From contig JASLNQ010000090.1 of assembly GCA_030745955.1 (NCBI GenBank), forward strand, positions 1-8,060: DNA of 8,060 nt, read 5' to 3'. The DNA is from Dehalococcoidia bacterium (GTDB lineage: Bacteria > Chloroflexota > Dehalococcoidia > UBA1151 > UBA1328). Under the pieces are notes generated by a model. The model did no database searches, was not told where the DNA came from, and was given only the letters and a program-made list of their open reading frames with translations. This document shows positions 1 to 5,794 of the stretch, one piece after another (within the stretch, counting starts at the first letter, position 1; every line of letters starts with the position of its first letter). The position numbers and the translations under genes are program-made.

Positions 1-1
1 G

Positions 2-886
2 GCGCATGTCCCGAAAACCATCGACAACGATCTCCCGCTACCGGGCGACATGCCGACGTTCGGGTACGAGACCGCCCGTCACGTGGGTGCTGATCTCGTG
101 ATGAACCTCAAGGAAGACTCGGTGACGACGAACCGCTGGTACTTCATTGTTGCCATGGGTCGGCATGCTGGTCACCTCGCACTCGGGATCGGCAAGGCAT
201 CGGCATCGACCATCACGATCATTCCAGAGGAGTTTTCGGGAGAGACCGCAAGCCTCTCGGAGGTATGCGACGTGCTTGAAGGCGCCATTCTGAAGCGGCG
301 TGTTTCCGGCCGGCCCGACGGCGTTGCAATCATCGCAGAGGGCATCGCGACCAAGCTCAGTATGCGCGATCTCCGCAATATCTCGGGTGTCGATATCCCA
401 CGCGACGAGTACGGCAACATCCGGCTCTCCGACCTCCCACTTGCCCGGATCATCAGGGCAGAGGTCGAAAAACGGTTCAGCGACCGTGGCGAGGCGCTCG
501 GAATCGTCGATCTGACCCTCGGGTACGAACTGAGATCGGCACCCCCGATTCCCTTCGACATCGACTACACACGCACGCTCGGGCACGGTGCAGTGCGGTT
601 CCTGCTGTCGGGGACAGAAGATACCCGGACCGAGCAGGGCGCCATGATCTGCCTTGTCGACAGCCAGCTCAGGGCCGTGCCGTTCGAGGACATGCGCGAC
701 CCCAATACCGGCAAGACCGCAGTCCGGATGGTGGATACCGGTTCGCTCTACTACGATGTTGCGCGACGCTACATGATCCGCCTGGAACAGAGCGACCTCG
801 AAGATGAGGAAATGCTTCGCGAACTCGCCGGTGCGGCATCCATGCAGCCAGAAGCGTTCAAGCGCCGTTTCTCAGTCAAGAGCTAA
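2..886 (+). CDS. pfkA: 6-phosphofructokinase (ATP- or PPi-dependent, PfkA superfamily), 5' end missing
   Basis: Phosphorylates fructose 6-phosphate to fructose 1,6-bisphosphate in glycolysis, in the cytoplasm. The gene enters from the left edge already open. Codons from position 2 give the family signature VPKTIDNDL, whose first Asp is the catalytic base in this family, then a TFGYETA segment, the substrate-binding MGRHAGHLALG block, and IIPEE. About 294 residues are visible of a family that usually has 320-420. The N-terminal nucleotide-binding part, with the GGDD/GGDG position that best separates ATP from PPi users, lies outside the window. Lys before TIDND (PKTIDND rather than GTIDND) is the form common in PPi-dependent and group III enzymes, so the phosphoryl donor is uncertain. 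The C-terminus continues with the LGHGAVRFLLSG segment. It stops 14 nt before ccmA, so the two are probably cotranscribed. The internal ATG at 50 is not the start because the signature lies upstream of it. Confidence 0.95.
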   Translation, partial: AHVPKTIDNDLPLPGDMPTFGYETARHVGADLVMNLKEDSVTTNRWYFIVAMGRHAGHLALGIGKASASTITIIPEEFSGETASLSEVCDVLEGAILKRRVSGRPDGVAIIAEGIATKLSMRDLRNISGVDIPRDEYGNIRLSDLPLARIIRAEVEKRFSDRGEALGIVDLTLGYELRSAPPIPFDIDYTRTLGHGAVRFLLSGTEDTRTEQGAMICLVDSQLRAVPFEDMRDPNTGKTAVRMVDTGSLYYDVARRYMIRLEQSDLEDEEMLRELAGAASMQPEAFKRRFSVKS

Positions 887-900
887 CGGAAGCACCTGCC

Positions 901-1638
901 GTGGTTAGCACTGCTACGAAACTGGCTGTCGAGGCCGCGTCAGTCGTGAAAAACTTCGGCGAAACGGCCGTTCTTCGCAACCTCGACCTGTCGCTCCCTG
1001 CCGGTGGAGTGACCGTCCTGCTGGGGCCGAACGGCGCGGGCAAATCGACTCTGCTCCGGATCCTCGCGATGCTCACCCGGGCCGACACCGGGAGCGTTTC
1101 GATCTTCGGGGTCGACCTGGCCGAGAACGGGCCCGAAGCCCGCGGGTTGACCGGTTCAGTGCTGCACTCACCGATGCTCTATGCCGGCATGACCGTTAAG
1201 GAGAACCTGGCCTTTTTCGCCGGGCTATACCGGCTGCAGGACATCGACGAGCTTATCGTCCACACGGCGTCACGGGCAGGGATCGAGTCGGCGCTGAACG
1301 ACCGGGTCCGCACCCTCTCGCACGGGTTCCAGAAGCGGGTCGCGCTCGCACGGGCACTCATGCACAACCCACAACTGCTGCTGCTCGACGAACCCGAATC
1401 GGGTCTCGACAGCCAGTCGGTATCGAGGCTCGACGACGTGATCGACGAATATCGGAGGTCCGGCCGGACCGTGGTCATGACCACCCACATCGTCGAGCAC
1501 GGCCTGGAGATCGCCGACCGTGCGGTGGTTTTGACCAACGGTGCAGTCGGGCTCGATTCGTCGTCGCCCGCGCAGGACCGTGCGGCCATACTTGCGGCCT
1601 ATACGTCGGAAGCCGCACCCGCCGGGGACGCCCGATGA
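901..1638 (+). CDS. ccmA: Haem exporter ABC transporter ATP-binding protein CcmA
   Basis: Cytoplasmic ATPase of the CcmAB(CD) complex of cytochrome c maturation System I. ATP hydrolysis drives release of haem-loaded CcmE from CcmCD. The 245-residue product has a full single nucleotide-binding domain: Walker A GPNGAGKST (about 42-50), a VLHSPMLY segment where the Q-loop Gln would be (His 89 instead), ABC signature LSHGFQKR (139-146), Walker B LLLLDEP with Glu 164, and the H-loop TTH (His 196). CcmA proteins are usually 200-240 residues, so the length fits. The assignment rests mainly on the neighbours: ccmB overlaps by ATGA, and ccmC and ccmE follow. Taken alone, the sequence could be any export-type ATPase. 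The start chosen is GTG at 901, 14 nt after the phosphofructokinase stop, with only a weak purine-rich GGAAG upstream. No separate promoter is visible. Confidence 0.9.
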   Translation: MVSTATKLAVEAASVVKNFGETAVLRNLDLSLPAGGVTVLLGPNGAGKSTLLRILAMLTRADTGSVSIFGVDLAENGPEARGLTGSVLHSPMLYAGMTVKENLAFFAGLYRLQDIDELIVHTASRAGIESALNDRVRTLSHGFQKRVALARALMHNPQLLLLDEPESGLDSQSVSRLDDVIDEYRRSGRTVVMTTHIVEHGLEIADRAVVLTNGAVGLDSSSPAQDRAAILAAYTSEAAPAGDAR

Positions 1639-2309
1639 GAGATTCACTGGCTGTCATCTGGTCGATCGGGCGTAAAGACCTGCTGCTCGAGATCCGCAAC
1701 AAGGATGTGGTGGTCGCGATCGCCGGGTTCGCCCTCCTTGTGCTGGTGATCTTCAGCGTTGCGGTCGACCCGAGCAGCGGTAACGCGAAACTGGTCGGGC
1801 CGGGCGTGCTGTGGGCGGCAATCGCCTTCGCCGGGGTGACCGGGCTCAACCGTGCGTTTTCGCTCGAAGTCGAGGGCAACACACTCGAGGCGCTGATGCT
1901 CGCGCCGATCAGCCGTGACCTTATCTACCTCGGCAAGGCGCTGGGCAATTTCCTTTTCATCGCGGTCGCCCAGGTCGTCGTCATCCCGGTTTTCGCGGTG
2001 CTCTTCAACCTCGTCGTGTTCCGGTGGGAATTGCTTGCGATCAGCCTGCTCACTTCGATCGGCTTCAGCGCAGTCGGCACGCTGTTTGCCGCGATGTCGG
2101 TGAGGGTGCGGGCCAGGGAAGTCATGCTGCCGTTGCTGTTCCTGCCGGTGGTCACGCCACTGCTCATGGCGGCGGTCGAATCGACCGGCCACCTGGTCAA
2201 CGGGCGCAGCTGGTCCGACATGTCACAGTGGCTGCAGCTGGCGGTCGCGTTCGACGTGGCCTTTATCGTGGTTTCGGCCTTCGTCTTCCAGCACATACTT
2301 GAAGACTGA
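1635..2309 (+). CDS. ccmB: Haem exporter ABC transporter permease CcmB
   Basis: Membrane subunit that pairs with CcmA in the System I cytochrome c maturation complex. The 224-residue product is within the usual CcmB length of about 220. It begins with a short basic/acidic cytoplasmic segment (IGRKDLLLEIRNKD, about 12-25), typical of CcmB, then shows about six hydrophobic segments, near residues 28-45, 51-68, 95-120, 126-155, 158-178 and 196-220. The GNTLEALMLAPISR segment near residues 81-94, between the second and third hydrophobic stretches, matches the E/G-x-LE-x-L-x-x-P pattern of CcmB proteins. The ATG at 1635 overlaps the ccmA stop in ATGA, so translation is probably coupled. The call combines this pattern with gene order. 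Confidence 0.9.
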   Translation: MRDSLAVIWSIGRKDLLLEIRNKDVVVAIAGFALLVLVIFSVAVDPSSGNAKLVGPGVLWAAIAFAGVTGLNRAFSLEVEGNTLEALMLAPISRDLIYLGKALGNFLFIAVAQVVVIPVFAVLFNLVVFRWELLAISLLTSIGFSAVGTLFAAMSVRVRAREVMLPLLFLPVVTPLLMAAVESTGHLVNGRSWSDMSQWLQLAVAFDVAFIVVSAFVFQHILED

Positions 2310-2329
2310 TCCCGGTGGAAAATACTCTC

Positions 2330-2351
2330 CCCGGCGACCAACCCCGCCGGG
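2330..2351. other. GC-rich hairpin after ccmB, possible attenuator or weak terminator
   Basis: CCCGGCG (2330-2336) and CGCCGGG (2345-2351) form a perfect 7-bp stem with an 8-nt loop, 20 nt after the ccmB stop. On the + strand it is followed by CTGAAAAT with no T-run, so it is not a classical intrinsic terminator. It could slow or partly stop transcription, or protect the 3' end of the upstream mRNA. Confidence 0.5.
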
Positions 2352-2370
2352 CCTGAAAATAGCCCAATCG

Positions 2371-2379
2371 TGATAAAAT
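2371..2379 (+). promoter_or_regulatory. Extended -10 promoter candidate upstream of ccmC
   Basis: TGATAAAAT fits TGn plus TAAAAT (5 of 6 to TATAAT). No convincing -35 hexamer lies 16-18 nt upstream, as expected when an extended -10 compensates. A transcript starting 6-8 nt downstream would have a leader of about 37 nt before the ccmC ATG at 2423. It sits in the only sizeable gap of the ccm cluster (2310-2422), after the hairpin at 2330-2351. This suggests ccmC and the genes after it have their own promoter in addition to read-through. Confidence 0.45.
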
Positions 2380-2422
2380 CTCCGGCGTATTCGCACACCG
2401 GCAAGTTGCGAACCAAACCCCA

Positions 2423-3151
2423 ATGACCAAAGTCCTGTCCATACTGGACCCCCTCCCGATAATCAGCGCGACCCTCATGGGCGTGGCGCTTTGGCTCATA
2501 TTCGTATGGGTGCCCACGGAAGTGAACCAGGGCGCCGTCCAGCGGATCCTCTACTTCCACGTCCCTGTCGCCTGGGGTTCGATGCTTGGTATTTTCGTCG
2601 TGTCCGGCGCTTCGTTCATGTACCTGTGGAAGAAGGCCGAAAAGTGGGACCGGCTCGCGGTGGCTGCGGCTGAAGTGGGCGTGGTCTTCGGTGGCCTGAT
2701 GCTGTTGTCGGGGATGATCTGGGCACGGCCTGTCTGGTCGGTATGGTGGACCGGCGAGGCGAAGCTGACGACCGCCCTGATCCTGTTTTTCATCTATGTT
2801 GCATACCTGATGTTCAGGGCCTACTTCCCACCCGGTACCCAGCGCCAGCGCCTGGCTGCGATCATCGGGCTGGTCGGGGCGATCGACACGCCGATCATTT
2901 ATTTCGCCGCCAACCTGTGGGCGCGGGCCCATCCGCCGATCGTTACCGGACCGGCAAGTGATGAAGACTCGGCGTTAGGCAGCGACCTGGGTATGGTCCT
3001 GCTGGTGTCGACCCTCGCATTCACGCTCCTGTTCATTCACCTCGTGCAGGTCCGCTACAAGATTCGAAAGACAGAGGACGATATCGTTGAGTTGAAACGG
3101 GCATCGGGAGCGAGTTCGCCGGGAGCCGCGGACGCAGGGGGAACGATTTGA
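2423..3151 (+). CDS. ccmC: Haem lyase/haem handling protein CcmC (WWD-domain, CcmC/CcsA family)
   Basis: Integral membrane protein of System I that presents haem at the outer face of the membrane and attaches it to CcmE. The 242-residue length fits the usual 220-250. About six membrane segments are visible. The first haem-ligand histidine is in YFHVPVAW (His 46). The tryptophan-rich WWD segment spans about residues 105-116. The second conserved His is in ARAHPPIV (His 170), in the loop before the last membrane helix. The WWD core reads WSVWWTGEAKLT, where many family members have Trp-Asp followed by Arg; here Gly 111-Glu 112 and Lys 114 occupy those places. The ATG at 2423 has no recognisable Shine-Dalgarno sequence. 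The stop overlaps the next gene's TTG start (TTGA). Confidence 0.93.
   Translation: MTKVLSILDPLPIISATLMGVALWLIFVWVPTEVNQGAVQRILYFHVPVAWGSMLGIFVVSGASFMYLWKKAEKWDRLAVAAAEVGVVFGGLMLLSGMIWARPVWSVWWTGEAKLTTALILFFIYVAYLMFRAYFPPGTQRQRLAAIIGLVGAIDTPIIYFAANLWARAHPPIVTGPASDEDSALGSDLGMVLLVSTLAFTLLFIHLVQVRYKIRKTEDDIVELKRASGASSPGAADAGGTI
3136..3143 (+). promoter_or_regulatory. Ribosome binding site that fixes the TTG start at 3148
   Basis: AGGGGGAA, a purine-rich Shine-Dalgarno-like stretch inside the 3' end of ccmC, lies 4 nt before TTG 3148. It is the clearest ribosome binding site in the ccm cluster. It supports the unusual TTG codon as the true start, because this start places a complete signal peptide at the N-terminus. 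Confidence 0.55.
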
Positions 3152-3675
3152 CCACGTTGCGTAACGACCGGGCACGGCTGGCCCTTGCAGTGGCGATCGC
3201 ACTGATCGGGTTTGCAGTCATCTCCGGGGGCGCGTCGGCGAAGGAAGACACGGTCACCAGCGGGATCGTCGTTGGTGTCGAAACCGACGACGCGGGGCAG
3301 CTGACGAGATTCGCCATTTCGGATTCCGACGGAACTATCACAACATTCGAAATGTCGGAGTCCACCAGGTTCGGACTCGAAAACCAGGCGGGCGACCGCT
3401 GGGTGGCCAGCCACGGCGAAGAACCGGTGGAAGCCGTGCGGCGGCTGCGCGATCACCAGGCGCGGTTTGCACCGGTCACCGTGACATCCGAAAACGGAAT
3501 TGCCGCATCGGTCGTAGAACGAGAGGAAGGCAAGCTGGAAACCAACCTTGGCTACCTGTTTGCAGTGTTCGTCGTCACCTGGGCGCTGTTCTTCGCCTAC
3601 GTGTTCTACATGGGGCGCAAACAGCGGGTGCTCCAGAACGAAATCGCCCGGCTCAAGGGATCGACCGGTGAGTAG
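3148..3675 (+). CDS. Secreted or membrane protein with CcmD-like C-terminal tail
   Basis: The 175-residue protein sits exactly where ccmD is expected, between ccmC and ccmE. Residues 1-31 look like a signal peptide: RNDRAR, a hydrophobic core, then GGASA before KED. Residues about 34-125 form an extracytoplasmic domain of short beta-like strands (VTSGIVVGVETDD, RFAISDSDGTITTFEMS, APVTVTSENGIAASVV), suggestive of a small beta-barrel or OB-like fold; I do not recognise its family. Residues about 130-170 have the CcmD layout: GYLFAVFVVTWALFFAYVFY as one membrane helix, then a charged cytoplasmic tail (MGRKQRVLQNEIARLK). CcmD proteins are normally only 40-70 residues, and that form helps release holo-CcmE from CcmC. 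I infer a fusion of an unknown domain to CcmD. The signal peptide, if uncleaved, could instead be a second membrane anchor. Start is TTG 3148, overlapping the ccmC stop. Confidence 0.75.
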   Translation: MTTLRNDRARLALAVAIALIGFAVISGGASAKEDTVTSGIVVGVETDDAGQLTRFAISDSDGTITTFEMSESTRFGLENQAGDRWVASHGEEPVEAVRRLRDHQARFAPVTVTSENGIAASVVEREEGKLETNLGYLFAVFVVTWALFFAYVFYMGRKQRVLQNEIARLKGSTGE

Positions 3676-3678
3676 ACA

Positions 3679-3720
3679 ATGCTTGAGGGCACCGGGATCT
3701 GGAACCACATCGAAGAATGA
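3679..3720 (+). CDS. 13-residue ORF coupled to ccmE, possible leader peptide
   Basis: ATG at 3679 opens 3 nt after the previous stop and runs 13 codons (MLEGTGIWNHIEE) to a TGA that overlaps the ccmE ATG in ATGA. GGTGAG just upstream could act as a weak ribosome binding site. The ccmE start itself has only GAAGA in front. The short ORF could pass ribosomes from the CcmD-like gene on to ccmE. It could also be chance; a frame this short is not evidence of a functional peptide. Confidence 0.3.
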   Translation: MLEGTGIWNHIEE

Positions 3721-4280
3721 CGAATAACAGCAACAACAACGACCAGCACCAACGCTCGGACGCACCTGCGGTTTCGACCACTGCGCGCACATCGACATTG
3801 ATGGGCCCCCGTGCCAAGCTCGGTTTCGCGCTCGTGCTGGTCGCAGCAGCGCTGGCGTATTTCGCCTTCACCGCCTTCCAGGGCGCAACGGTCAGCTATC
3901 TTTCAGTGGCCCAGGCGCTCTCCGAAGGCCCGACGGCTGCCGACCGGCAGATGGGGGTGTCAGGCAAACTCGTCCAGGACTCCTTCGTCCGTGACCCGGA
4001 CGGCCTGACAGCCTATTTCTCGCTGAAGGACGAAGACGGGGTCAAGGAGCTGGCGGTCACCTACCGGGGTGAGATCGGGCAGGTCTTCTTCAACGATCAC
4101 TCGGAGATTATCCTGCAGGGCCAGAAACTCGTCGACGGTTCGTTCAACGCCGATGACCTGACAGTAAGGTGCCCCTCCAAGTACCTGACCGAGGCGGAGC
4201 AGGCCGAGTTGGAAGCGCAGGAAAACGGTGATCCGGTCCCGCCTCCCTACCAGCCGGACTATTTCGACCGCGAAGCCTAG
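3717..4280 (+). CDS. ccmE: Cytochrome c maturation protein CcmE, Cys-x3-Tyr variant
   Basis: Periplasm-facing haem chaperone of System I. It receives haem from CcmC and hands it to the CcmF/H ligase. The 187-residue product has a polar, Asn/Gln-rich cytoplasmic N-terminus (about 1-32), one membrane anchor (about 35-52), then an OB-fold domain with the CcmE landmarks YLSVAQAL, VSGKLVQDSF, LAVTYRGEIGQVF and GQKLVDGSFNADDL. The haem site at 152-156 reads CPSKY: a Cys stands where Escherichia coli CcmE has its haem-binding His (HxxxY). CxxxY forms are known in Desulfovibrio, archaea and other non-proteobacterial CcmE. The C-terminal tail is acidic and proline-rich (PVPPPYQPDY). The N-terminus is longer than usual, but the ATG at 3717 is the coupled start; an in-frame ATG at residue 29 is possible. 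Confidence 0.93.
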   Translation: MTNNSNNNDQHQRSDAPAVSTTARTSTLMGPRAKLGFALVLVAAALAYFAFTAFQGATVSYLSVAQALSEGPTAADRQMGVSGKLVQDSFVRDPDGLTAYFSLKDEDGVKELAVTYRGEIGQVFFNDHSEIILQGQKLVDGSFNADDLTVRCPSKYLTEAEQAELEAQENGDPVPPPYQPDYFDREA

Positions 4281-4304
4281 ACACGAAGGCCCGGTTGCAA
4301 CAGC

Positions 4305-5600
4305 CTAACGGCCCTCGATGCGGAGTCGCCGGAACTGCAGGCTCATGACCGCGATCGTCACCGTAAACACGATCAGGCCAATTGCGAGGATTGTTAGCGA
4401 GAGGCGCAACCCGACCAACGCGGCCAGCGAGCCACTCGCCAGCCCTCCCAGCGGAAACCACGACCACGCGAGCTCGTAGGCGCCCAGCACCCGGCCCCGC
4501 ACCTCGGCCGGGACGTTCACCTGGATCACCGCAATACCGAGCGCAATGTGCACCCCGTTGAAGTAACCGAGCAGGAACGCGGCTGGCAGCGCGAGTGGCA
4601 GCGTGCTCGAGAAAGCCCAGGCAATCACGAACCCGCCAAATAAAACATCGGTAACCAGCAAAGCGTACCCGGCCCGCCGCACACCACCCGTCCACGACAT
4701 CGTCCCCGCCCCGGCGAAAGCACCCATGCCAACGGCGGCAAACAGGTAGCCAAGACCGGCCTCATCGGTGTCGAATATTTCCCTGGCAAACGCCGGAATA
4801 ATGAAGATCAACCCGCCCAGCATCAGGGCGTTCACGGCGGTAAACGCCAGGTTCAGCCGAAGGATCGCGTTGCTTCGCAGCACGCGGCCCACTTCTTTGA
4901 AATCCTCCTGGATGCCCACGTGGTGAGTCGGCACCGCGGGCGGGCGCGGCCGGAACGTTGTGTAGGCGACGATGGCCAGGGCGAACAGGCCGGTGATAAG
5001 GCCGTATGAAGAGGACGGTCCCAGCGAGCCGAGGATGAACCCGCCGATCAGCGGGGCGACAACACGGGCACCGTTGAACGCCGTCTGGTCGATCGAGATG
5101 GCCCGCACAATGGTGTTTTTCGGCACGACATCGGGGAGCAGCGACAACCGGGCGATCCAGTCCAACGCCAGCGCCGAACCCTGCGCCGCCCCGGCTATCA
5201 ACAGGTGCCATGGCTCAAGTGCGTCGACCGCGTACAGGACGGTCACCGCCAGCATCGGCAGGCCGGCGATTGTCGAGCCCGCAATCAGCAATCGCTTCCG
5301 GGAAACCCTGTCGGCCAGCAGGCCACCCAGGACGGCCACGATTACGTTGGGAATGCCGACCGCAGCACCGAGCGCGGCGAGCCAGAGCGTCGATTCTGTC
5401 AGCGCGAACAGCAGGTAACCCTGCGACACCGTAACCAGCTGGTGGGCCGTCCCCCACAGGATTGTGGCGGTGACGAACCGCTGCAGCGACGAATCCCGCA
5501 ATGAACCCAACAGGCCGATTTCGTGGGCAGCCCCCGGACCGACGCCGGAGTCTCCGGCCTGATCGCCAGAGGGTGATATCGATTCGGATGTATCGGCCAT
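4305..5600 (-). CDS. MFS transporter, EntS/MFS_3-type exporter
   Basis: Twelve-helix major facilitator, probably a proton-driven efflux or export protein in the cytoplasmic membrane; the substrate cannot be read from sequence. With ATG at 5600 the product has 431 residues, normal for this family. After a polar N-terminus (about 1-35) come the helices. The motif A loop GGLLADRVSRKR is at about 92-103. A hydrophilic central loop rich in Pro/Arg and acidic residues (about 216-240) separates the halves. VPAEVRGRVLGAYEL at about 363-377 is a hallmark of the MFS_3 group that includes the enterobactin exporter EntS and macrolide efflux proteins. The frame stays open upstream to a GTG at 5687, but the added residues have no membrane-protein character, so I prefer 5600. 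It converges on ccmE with a 24-nt gap and is probably unrelated to haem maturation. Confidence 0.85.
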   Translation of the reverse strand: MADTSESISPSGDQAGDSGVGPGAAHEIGLLGSLRDSSLQRFVTATILWGTAHQLVTVSQGYLLFALTESTLWLAALGAAVGIPNVIVAVLGGLLADRVSRKRLLIAGSTIAGLPMLAVTVLYAVDALEPWHLLIAGAAQGSALALDWIARLSLLPDVVPKNTIVRAISIDQTAFNGARVVAPLIGGFILGSLGPSSSYGLITGLFALAIVAYTTFRPRPPAVPTHHVGIQEDFKEVGRVLRSNAILRLNLAFTAVNALMLGGLIFIIPAFAREIFDTDEAGLGYLFAAVGMGAFAGAGTMSWTGGVRRAGYALLVTDVLFGGFVIAWAFSSTLPLALPAAFLLGYFNGVHIALGIAVIQVNVPAEVRGRVLGAYELAWSWFPLGGLASGSLAALVGLRLSLTILAIGLIVFTVTIAVMSLQFRRLRIEGR

Positions 5601-5773
5601 GGGCCGCCATTGTGAACCAGCCCGAGCCAAAAAGAACGTACAAAATGGTGAACGACCGTGCAATAAATACACCGGGAACAGACCCACGGGGTACAGAACC
5701 GCTGGAAACCGGTATGCAATCCGATATATGTTGCGTACAGGATTCCAGATGCGGCCGGTCTGAATAACGTCGC

Positions 5774-5782
5774 TGCTACAAT
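5774..5782 (+). promoter_or_regulatory. Extended -10 promoter of plsY-like gene
   Basis: TGCTACAAT fits TGn plus TACAAT (5 of 6 to TATAAT). The ATG of the plsY-like gene lies only 12 nt after its last base, so a start 6-8 nt downstream gives a leader of about 5 nt. No -35 hexamer and no Shine-Dalgarno are visible. The mRNA is therefore probably leaderless or nearly so. The rest of the 194-nt divergent gap (5601-5794) is richer in A/T and must also hold the promoter of the MFS gene, which I cannot place with confidence. Confidence 0.55.
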
Positions 5783-5794
5783 TGCGACCACGAT

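Noticed and set aside
1925..2932. 335-residue open frame on the - strand
   Set aside because: Lies opposite ccmB and ccmC, both with clear family motifs. Its product is low in hydrophobic order and rich in Arg/Pro/His, as antisense frames of GC-rich genes are.
3055..3798. 247-residue open frame on the - strand
   Set aside because: Antisense to the ccmC end, the CcmD-like gene and the ccmE start. No recognisable domain.
5601..5687. N-terminal extension of the MFS protein from a GTG
   Set aside because: Added residues (start MGLFPVYLLHGRS) do not resemble MFS N-termini, and the region is needed for the divergent promoters.
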